Both the position numbers and the translations under genes were made by a program. The notes below the pieces were generated by a model that saw only the letters and a list, made by a program, of their open reading frames with translations, was not told the origin of the DNA and ran no database searches. Shown here one piece after another: positions 50,004-54,971 of a DNA stretch of 54,971 nt. The first letter of the stretch is position 1. Every line of letters starts with the position of its first letter. The stretch covers positions 1 to 54,971 of the IMG/VR virus record IMGVR_UViG_3300024999_000135. One strand, given 5' to 3'. Origin of the DNA: a virus.

Positions 50004-50864
50004 ATTCAATTTAATAAAGAAAATTTAATAAAATCTCCACTTAACTACGTCGGAGGAAAATACAAATTACTTCCTCAAATTCTACCATTATTCCCTGAAG
50101 ATATAGATACATTTATTGATTTATTTTGTGGTGGAGCAAATGTAGCAGTTAATGTAAAAGCAAATAAAATATATGGAACAGATATTCAAAAAGAAGTTAT
50201 TCAATTCTTAGACCATTGCGTACATAATAAATCTGAAGAAATGTTAAATGTAATTAATAAATTAGTTGATAAATATCAATTAACTAAAACAAATAAAGAA
50301 GGATATTTAAAAATTAGACAAGAGTATAATAATGGCAATAAATCATGGGATATGTTTTATACTCTTATATGTTATTCTTTTAATAATCAAATAAGATTCA
50401 ATTCAAAAGGTGAGTATAATATGCCTTTTGGAAAAGACCGAAGTAGTTTTAATCCTACTTTAGAACAAAAATTTATTAGATTCATAGATTGTTTAAAGAA
50501 TATAAATATAAAATTTATACATAGTGATTTCAGAAAATTAAAAATTAATAACTTAATTACAAATGATTTTGTGTACATTGATCCTCCATACCTAATAACT
50601 TGTGCTTCATATAATGAAAATGGTGGATGGAAAGAAAAAGATGAAATAGACTTATTAAATCTACTTGATAAATTAAATCATAATAGTGTTAAGTTTGCTT
50701 TATCAAATGTGCTTGAAAGTAAAGGTAAGAGCAATGACTTATTAAAAGAATGGTCTAAGAAATATAATATACATAGATTGAATGTTAAATATGGTAACGC
50801 TAATTATCAAAGAAAAGAAAAAGATGATAGTACAACTTTAGAAGTTTTAATTACAAATTATTAA
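50004..50864 (+). CDS. dam: Dam-type (D12 class) adenine-N6 DNA methyltransferase, AUU start
   Basis: About 286 aa. SAM-binding region: SPLNYVGGKYKLL then FIDLFCGGANVAVN; catalytic motif IV VYIDPPYLIT (DPPY at 193-196). The order (FxGxG-like motif first) is that of the D12/Dam class, with DpnM-like features, so methylation of a GATC-like site is possible. The first in-frame ATG (50241) would delete the SAM site. The frame is open up to GGAGG at 49991-49995, and ATT 50001 or 50004 follows at 5 or 8 nt, so AUU must be the start. It could protect phage DNA from restriction. Confidence 0.88.
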   Translation: MQFNKENLIKSPLNYVGGKYKLLPQILPLFPEDIDTFIDLFCGGANVAVNVKANKIYGTDIQKEVIQFLDHCVHNKSEEMLNVINKLVDKYQLTKTNKEGYLKIRQEYNNGNKSWDMFYTLICYSFNNQIRFNSKGEYNMPFGKDRSSFNPTLEQKFIRFIDCLKNINIKFIHSDFRKLKINNLITNDFVYIDPPYLITCASYNENGGWKEKDEIDLLNLLDKLNHNSVKFALSNVLESKGKSNDLLKEWSKKYNIHRLNVKYGNANYQRKEKDDSTTLEVLITNY

Positions 50865-50922
50865 TATAAATAACATCACAAAATTTAGTATTTATTCAAT
50901 AATTAAAAAGGAGATATAATTT

Positions 50923-51123
50923 ATGAAATTTACAATAAATAATCATATTACATATGAAGTAGAAGAACAATTATTTTATAATCTTCTTAAGCAAGAGAAT
51001 ATAACTATAGAAGATTATAAGAAAGTAGTATGTAATGATTTTAAAGAAATGCTAAAATCAGAAATTGGTACATCAGAACAAATTAAAAATGTTGTAATCG
51101 AAACGGATATTCAAATATTATAA
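50923..51123 (+). CDS. Hypothetical protein (66 aa)
   Basis: AAAAGGAGATA precedes the ATG. Acidic, with EVEEQLFYNLLKQENITIEDY as a likely helix pair. No family. Confidence 0.55.
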   Translation: MKFTINNHITYEVEEQLFYNLLKQENITIEDYKKVVCNDFKEMLKSEIGTSEQIKNVVIETDIQIL

Positions 51124-51142
51124 ATAAGGAGAACAATCTAGT

Positions 51143-51292
51143 ATGAACAGTAAATGGCATTTATATTTATCAAATTTAAAATCATTAATAAGAATTGCAG
51201 GTTGTTCATTATCATTAATATATAATGAATGGTCTATATTAGTAATTAGCTTTGTGATAGGCAGAGGTACTTGGAGTATTAGAAGAAATTAA
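51143..51292 (+). CDS. Small membrane protein (49 aa)
   Basis: RBS AAGGAG. Two hydrophobic stretches, LIRIAGCSLSLIY and WSILVISFVIG, separated by a short loop, then a basic C-terminal RRN. Probably membrane-inserted; role unknown. Confidence 0.5.
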   Translation: MNSKWHLYLSNLKSLIRIAGCSLSLIYNEWSILVISFVIGRGTWSIRRN

Positions 51293-51332
51293 AGATGAAA
51301 GATAAAATAAATAAAAGGAGAAAAATATACAT

Positions 51333-51854
51333 ATGAAAAACAAAACAAATTGTAAAAAGTGTCATTGGAATGGTAACGATTCTTTTTGTTGGACAACACC
51401 ACCTGAGATATGTAATCATTTCAAACCTAAATACAAAGTATATCTAGCAAATCCTTATGGATTCTCAAAACAACAAAAAGAAGAATTATTACCTAAATTA
51501 GTATCTAAAATTGAATCTTTAGGATATGAAGTATGGGAACCGTTTGAAAGAAATAACCAAGTAGACTTTTCAAACGAAAATTGGGCATATGACGTAGGTC
51601 AAGCAGATAAAAATGACGTAGAAAACTGTGATATTGTTTTTGCTGTTGTTAATGGCACTCCACCAGATGAAGGAGTGATGATTGAATTAGGAATGGCAAT
51701 TGCTTTAAATAAGAAAGTATATTTATTTAGAGATGATTTTAGAAAATGTACAGATTCAGGCAAATATCCATTAAATTTAATGTTGTTTACAGGATTACCT
51801 AAAGATGATTGGGAGAAATATTATTTTACTTCAATGGAAGAAATAGATTTTTAA
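51333..51854 (+). CDS. Nucleoside 2-deoxyribosyltransferase-like protein with zinc motif
   Basis: 173 aa. The N-terminal 30 residues carry CKKCHWNG, C19 and C27 (a zinc site). The rest is a nucleoside 2-deoxyribosyltransferase fold: VYLANPYGFSK (36-46), YEVWEPFERN (65-74), CDIVFAVVNGTPPDEG (99-114), and GVMIELGMA (114-122) with the nucleophile-type E118. NDT enzymes exchange bases on deoxynucleosides, a salvage function fitting this phage's nucleotide metabolism; the fold is related to TIR/SLOG types, so other NAD-like ligands are possible. RBS AAAAGGAG. Confidence 0.85.
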   Translation: MKNKTNCKKCHWNGNDSFCWTTPPEICNHFKPKYKVYLANPYGFSKQQKEELLPKLVSKIESLGYEVWEPFERNNQVDFSNENWAYDVGQADKNDVENCDIVFAVVNGTPPDEGVMIELGMAIALNKKVYLFRDDFRKCTDSGKYPLNLMLFTGLPKDDWEKYYFTSMEEIDF

Positions 51855-51878
51855 TAATAAATATAAAAGGAGATAATT

Positions 51879-52133
51879 ATGACAGTACAAGAAATATTAT
51901 TACAATTAAATAAAGAAAAAGATATAATTACAAAAGAAATATTAACTAAAGAAAAAGAATTACAAGAAATAAATATTACAATAGCAAATTTAACAAAAAT
52001 AATAAATAATGTTGAATTAATTTGCAATAAATGCAATGGTACAGGTAAAATATTTAAACGTGCTTGTGCGGAAGATGATGGTGATTATTATATGTGTAAT
52101 AATTGCAATGGGAAAGGTAGAATTAAATTATAA
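51879..52133 (+). CDS. Coiled coil plus DnaJ-like zinc motifs (84 aa)
   Basis: Residues 1-45 form a coiled coil (LNKEKDIITKEILTKEKELQ), followed by CNKCNGTGKI and CNNCNGKGRI, two CxxCxGxG motifs. The same architecture is seen at 32928-33200. It could hold a zinc and bind a chaperone or RNA partner. RBS AAAAGGAG. Confidence 0.7.
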   Translation: MTVQEILLQLNKEKDIITKEILTKEKELQEINITIANLTKIINNVELICNKCNGTGKIFKRACAEDDGDYYMCNNCNGKGRIKL

Positions 52134-52156
52134 ATACATAAAGGATGATAATATAT

Positions 52157-52372
52157 ATGAAAGGTTTATATCAAAAATACATAATTCAAAAAGCAGACGG
52201 AACACCTATAGATCTTAATGCAGATTATTTTGTATTAAGATTAGATACGGATAAATATGCTAGAGAAGCATTAAAATTTTATGGGAGTGCTATTTATCAA
52301 GACAATCCTGAACTTGCATATGATATTTTTAGAAAATTAAATTGTTATTGGGAGAAGGAGCAATTAATATGA
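52157..52372 (+). CDS. Conserved phage hypothetical (71 aa)
   Basis: YIIQKADGTPIDLNADYFVLRLDTDKYAREAL is a widespread small phage/prophage protein pattern in Firmicutes. Function unknown. ATG 52157 is chosen because AAAGGATG lies 10 nt upstream; ATG 52145 is too close. The stop overlaps the next ATG (ATGA). Confidence 0.75.
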   Translation: MKGLYQKYIIQKADGTPIDLNADYFVLRLDTDKYAREALKFYGSAIYQDNPELAYDIFRKLNCYWEKEQLI

Positions 52373-52566
52373 CAAAACCACTCATAGAATTAATAACTTG
52401 CAATGCAGGTGATTGGAGTGTATTAAGAGTTAATTTAGGTGAAGATTTTGAATTTCAAGGTCATTCAATACCTGATCATGAATGGATTAGATTATTAGAA
52501 TTGTTAGGTTATAAAGTTGAAGAAAGAAATATTAATGATGAAGATATGGAATATGGAAATTATTAA
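52369..52566 (+). CDS. Conserved phage hypothetical (65 aa)
   Basis: LIELITCNAGDWSVLRVNLGEDFEFQ and HSIPDHEWIRLLELLGYKVE are typical of the partner commonly found next to the preceding protein in phage genomes. ATG 52369 follows GAAGGAG; the 4-nt ATGA overlap implies translational coupling. Unknown role. Confidence 0.75.
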   Translation: MTKPLIELITCNAGDWSVLRVNLGEDFEFQGHSIPDHEWIRLLELLGYKVEERNINDEDMEYGNY

Positions 52567-52588
52567 TAGATAAAAAGGAGAAATTACA

Positions 52589-52774
52589 ATAGAAAAACTT
52601 CTAAAATCTTTAACAGAGCAAGAAAAACAAATATTAAAAATTGCTACTAATGCAATATATTTTAATGATAATTCAGATTATTTATCTGCTCTATGGGATA
52701 TTGTGAACGAAATTTCAGGTTCAAAAATTGAATATTGTGACAGTAAATTATTTAATTTATTAAATTATGATTAA
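52589..52774 (+). CDS. Hypothetical protein, AUA start (61 aa)
   Basis: Between two well-supported genes lies a 61-codon open frame with no ATG, GTG or TTG at a usable distance. AAAAAGGAG is followed after 8 nt by ATA 52589. The product (IEKLLKSLTEQEKQILKIA, then LSALWDIVNEISGS) is a credible helical protein. It ends directly before the next RBS. Confidence 0.65.
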   Translation: MEKLLKSLTEQEKQILKIATNAIYFNDNSDYLSALWDIVNEISGSKIEYCDSKLFNLLNYD

Positions 52775-52788
52775 AGGAGAATGAATTT

Positions 52789-53001
52789 ATGGCAAAGATA
52801 ATATGTTGTGATAAATGTAAAAGTACAAATATAAATAAAATTGGTGAAGAAAAAAGAAATCAACATACAACTAAAGAAGAAGGATGGTTTGGTCTTGGAG
52901 GTAGTTGGGACGTTATATATCATTCACATTATAATTTATATGGTAAATATAAATGTAACGAATGTGGTTATGAATTTAGTGAGTTAGAATATAGTCATTA
53001 A
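52789..53001 (+). CDS. Zinc-ribbon protein (70 aa)
   Basis: CCDKCKSTNINKIG and YKCNECGYEFSELEY are a clear CxxC...CxxC ribbon, with Gly- and His-rich sequence between. RBS AAAGGAG. Probably nucleic-acid binding. Confidence 0.65.
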   Translation: MAKIICCDKCKSTNINKIGEEKRNQHTTKEEGWFGLGGSWDVIYHSHYNLYGKYKCNECGYEFSELEYSH

Positions 53002-53019
53002 TAAAAGGAGAATTATTAT

Positions 53020-53181
53020 ATGAGAAGAAAAGTTAAAGCAAAAATTAAAGGTAATTTTAGTGGAATTGCTATTGTTATTTTAGATAGCAATGGTAATATC
53101 GAAGAAATAGATGAAGTATTAGAAATTGATGAAGTGGATGATTGTGAAATTATTGAAGAAATATATCAAGTTGGTGGATAA
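53020..53181 (+). CDS. Small acidic protein (53 aa)
   Basis: Basic start (MRRKVKAKIKG), then acidic (EEIDEVLEIDEVDDCEIIEE). Perhaps a small beta-sheet protein. RBS AAAAGGAG. Unknown. Confidence 0.55.
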   Translation: MRRKVKAKIKGNFSGIAIVILDSNGNIEEIDEVLEIDEVDDCEIIEEIYQVGG

Positions 53182-53192
53182 TAACTTAAAAT

Positions 53193-53240
53193 ATACTAGA
53201 TATAGTGTGTAAATGAGAGTTAAACCACTATATCTAGTAT
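53193..53240. repeat. 15-bp perfect inverted repeat
   Basis: The arms are ATACTAGATATAGTG (53193-53207) and CACTATATCTAGTAT (53226-53240), with an 18-nt loop. It contains the ACTATAT core of the 720 and 1473 repeats and is followed after 1 nt by the 16-mer element, as at 720-781. Confidence 0.8.
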
Positions 53241-53241
53241 T

Positions 53242-53257
53242 AAAATCATTACAAAAG
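53242..53257 (+). promoter_or_regulatory. AAAATCATKAYAAAAG element, copy 4
   Basis: AAAATCATTACAAAAG, two bases different from copies 1 and 3. It lies between the inverted repeat and the broken HNH gene. Confidence 0.5.
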
Positions 53258-53303
53258 TTCGAATTGGTGTTGATTTATAAATTAATCTAAAGAGGTGTTT
53301 ATT

Positions 53304-53990
53304 ATAAGTAAAAAAAGATATAAATATGAAGAATATCATAAAGAAATAGATAATGTATTATATAAAAAATGTGCATATCATGAAGAAATATTTGGAGAAG
53401 AAAAGTGGTTACCATGTAATGAAGATTACTTTTATAAAAATCCTAAAAATAAATCTGATGGGTTATATCCAGAATGTAAAGAGTGTGCTAAAGTTAAATC
53501 TATTAAATGGAGTAAAGAAAATTATGAAAGACGTAAAGAAATTTTAAGTAAATCCCAAAGTAAACCAGAAAGAAGAGACTATGTTAATGGGATTAAAAAG
53601 AAACAAAAAGAAAGAGGAATGTTTACTAAATGGAGAAGAGAAAATAAAGATAAAGTAAAAGAATATAATAAATTAAGATATCATAAAAAACATAAAATAT
53701 CTAACAAAGAATAGTTAAAATGTAAAGAATATTTTAATTATCAATGTGCATATTGTGGTATGTCTGAGATTGAACATAAAAAATTATATAATGAACAATT
53801 ACATAAAGAACATGTTATTCATGATGGTAGTAATGATATAAAAAATTGTATTCCTGCGTGTAAATCATGTAATAGTAGCAAGAGAAACTATGACATGCAA
53901 GATTGGTATAAACAACAAAAATTTTATGATATAAATAAATTAGATAAAATAATACTATGGTTAAAATGGATGAAATCAAAATATAAATAA
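53304..53990 (+). pseudogene. HNH endonuclease gene interrupted by an in-frame TAG
   Basis: One continuous frame has an N-terminal region with CAYHEEIF, LPCNEDYFYKNP and YPECKECAK, then TAG at 53712, and then FNYQCAYCGMSEIEHKK, HKEHVIHDGSNDIKNCIPACKSCNSSKR, the catalytic HNH. TAG stands where related proteins have EEW-like Trp (NKE-stop-LKCKEYF), so one base change from TGG would explain it. TAG is a normal stop elsewhere in the window (VWA gene, 37857), so recoding is unlikely. RBS AGAGGTG suggests an AUA (53304) start. As it stands it would make a 137-residue product without the HNH. Confidence 0.7.
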
Positions 53991-54008
53991 ATAAAAGGAG
54001 AATAAACT

Positions 54009-54185
54009 ATGAAAAAATATGTTGTAGAAATAGCAGTAGGATTTTGTGCTAGTTTAACTGTTGATGCTAGAAATAAAGAAGAAGCAATTATAAAAGCAAA
54101 AGAATTAGTATTAGAAGATGCTACTGAATATTATGATGGTAATTTAGAGATAGAAAATGTTAATTTTGTTCAAGAAGTAGAATAA
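54009..54185 (+). CDS. Small hypothetical protein (58 aa)
   Basis: RBS AAAAGGAG. KYVVEIAVGFCASLTVDARNKEEAIIKAKELV reads as beta-alpha-beta, as in small phage proteins with a DAxxxEEAIxKA motif. Unknown role. It leads to the proteasome-like gene. Confidence 0.6.
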   Translation: MKKYVVEIAVGFCASLTVDARNKEEAIIKAKELVLEDATEYYDGNLEIENVNFVQEVE

Positions 54186-54214
54186 TATAAAATAAAAATT
54201 AAAGGAGATATATT

Positions 54215-54802
54215 ATGACTTGTATTATAGGATTACTAGATAAAGAAAAAGATTGTGTTTACGTAGGAGCAGATTCTTTAGGTTCGAGTTGGTGTAATCA
54301 AGCAATATTCAAAAATCGTAAAGTATTTAAAGCAAAAGACAATACTAATATATTAATGGCAATATGCGGAGATTTCAAATTGCAAAATATCCTTTCAATT
54401 GAAGAAAATATTATTGAAGAAATAAAACATTATAAAAACGAAATTAACTTTGAACATATGGTTAAATATGTTTCTCCAAAAATAATGAATTTAGCAAATC
54501 AATATTATTGTCTTAAATATAAAGATGGTTATCGAAGTATGGAAGGTGATATTATATTTGCCTATAAAAATCAATTATACATAATTGAATCTAATGGTCA
54601 AGTGTTAGAACCAGAGGATGAATATATTGCTGGTGGTTCAGGTGGTAATTTTGCTATTGCAGTTTTATCACAAAATAAAGATAAAGATACTATTGCAAGA
54701 ATCAAAGAGGGATTAGAAGCAGCAGAAAAACATGCGGTAGGAGTAAAAAGACCATTTTATATAATGAATACTTTAGATGATGAAATTGTTGTGATTGAAT
54801 AA
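54215..54802 (+). CDS. HslV/proteasome-like Ntn hydrolase
   Basis: 195 aa. MTCIIGLLDKEKDCVYVGADSLG supplies an N-terminal Thr2 that would be freed by Met removal as the nucleophile, and D19 in VGADS. The middle matches the family (VFKAKDNTNILMAICGD), and the end has YIAGGSGGNFAIAVL and LEAAEKHAVGVKRPFYIMN, as in HslV and proteasome beta subunits. No HslU/ATPase partner is in the window; it may use the host's or act alone. A phage-coded protease compartment could remodel host proteins. RBS AAAGGAG. Confidence 0.85.
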   Translation: MTCIIGLLDKEKDCVYVGADSLGSSWCNQAIFKNRKVFKAKDNTNILMAICGDFKLQNILSIEENIIEEIKHYKNEINFEHMVKYVSPKIMNLANQYYCLKYKDGYRSMEGDIIFAYKNQLYIIESNGQVLEPEDEYIAGGSGGNFAIAVLSQNKDKDTIARIKEGLEAAEKHAVGVKRPFYIMNTLDDEIVVIE

Positions 54803-54828
54803 GATAAATTATTAAAGGAGAATAAATT

Positions 54829-54971
54829 ATGGATAATATATTTAATACATTTTATAATACTTTCACTTATGCAATTTTATATATTTCTTGGGATGGATTA
54901 AGAATTATTAAATGTGAAAACGAACAAGACATGGATAAAAAATTTGATGAATATTCAAAAATATACACATA
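54829..54971 (+). CDS. Partial hypothetical protein (runs off window)
   Basis: AAAGGAG before ATG 54829; at least 47 codons to the right edge without a stop. N-terminus hydrophobic (FNTFYNTFTYAILYISW), then charged. Nothing more can be said without the rest. Confidence 0.55.
   Translation, partial: MDNIFNTFYNTFTYAILYISWDGLRIIKCENEQDMDKKFDEYSKIYT

Noticed and set aside
52036-52218. 60-aa ORF across 52133-52157.
   Set aside because: It crosses the boundary of two supported genes and contains unlikely residue runs.
31622-53714. Alternative genetic code (stop-codon reassignment) to explain in-frame TAA, TGA and TAG.
   Set aside because: All three codons end many well-bounded genes in this window (for example TAG after the VWA gene and the gene ending at 37857), and the suspect codons occur only in two genes that look damaged.
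1-54971. tRNA genes.
   Set aside because: I found no cloverleaf-like segment with GTTCRANTC and matching acceptor arms in the gaps; a covariance search would be decisive.

Overview
The window is 55 kb of very AT-rich DNA (roughly a quarter G+C by eye) in which every gene I accept lies on the plus strand. Genes are short and tightly packed, and nearly all have a strong AGGAG-type ribosome binding site. There are no ribosomal, tRNA or ordinary metabolic genes. The content is that of the replication/early region of a large dsDNA bacteriophage (or phage-plasmid) of a low-GC Firmicute, probably clostridial: a phage-coded replisome, nucleotide metabolism genes, homing elements and dozens of tiny zinc-ribbon proteins. 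No capsid, tail or lysis module and no integrase is present. The host assignment is inference from base composition, promoter style and protein flavour.

Layout. (1) 1-8700: the C-terminal part of a nicotinamide phosphoribosyltransferase (NAMPT), a von Willebrand A protein, small unknowns, an Rnl5-type RNA ligase, an HNH-like homing endonuclease, a polynucleotide kinase fused to an HD domain, and conserved phage hypotheticals. (2) 8800-16300: a DHH phosphoesterase, a GIY-YIG homing endonuclease behind a hairpin that hides its RBS, small proteins, an ATP-dependent DNA ligase, then a TARG1-like macrodomain hydrolase followed 12 nt later by a WGR-PARP, then an HNH-AP2 endonuclease. (3) 16400-30100: the replication operon with an acidic small protein, an SSB-like protein, a RecA-fold ATPase with an odd Walker A, an unknown Zn protein, DnaB-like helicase, DnaG-like primase, RecJ-like DHH exonuclease, C-family DNA polymerase with an intact PHP domain, and a RecD-like helicase. 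(4) 30100-32360: a solitary TnpB with an apparent omega-RNA/right end, then a decayed gene. (5) 32380-41100: about 30 very small genes, many CxxC zinc ribbons, plus a PD-(D/E)XK-like protein and a bactofilin-like protein. (6) 41190-46410: a second TnpB, a class II ribonucleotide reductase carrying a LAGLIDADG intein, and dUTPase. (7) 46500-54971: further zinc proteins, a radical-SAM-like protein, a Dam-type methyltransferase, a nucleoside deoxyribosyltransferase, a broken HNH gene, and an HslV/proteasome-like Ntn hydrolase.

How the parts fit. Regions 3 and 6 together would let the phage copy DNA and make deoxynucleotides largely independently of the host. The RNA ligase and kinase-HD protein form a plausible RNA (tRNA) repair pair. 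Most striking is an NAD+/ADP-ribose set: a PARP that would consume NAD+ and release nicotinamide, a macrodomain that would remove ADP-ribose, and a NAMPT that would recycle nicotinamide to NMN. This looks like a phage-coded reversible ADP-ribosylation cycle and is the best candidate for an under-described system.

Two genome-wide signals cut across the gene list. About ten genes have a strong RBS but only AUU or AUA at the proper distance, which suggests widespread non-AUG/GUG/UUG initiation. The intergenic regions carry a recurring composite element (inverted repeat plus a 16-mer of the form AAAATCATKAYAAAAG), along with ten sigma-A-like promoters that all have exactly 17 nt between hexamers. 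Four genes appear broken by frameshifts or in-frame stops. Some of these could be sequence errors in homopolymers.
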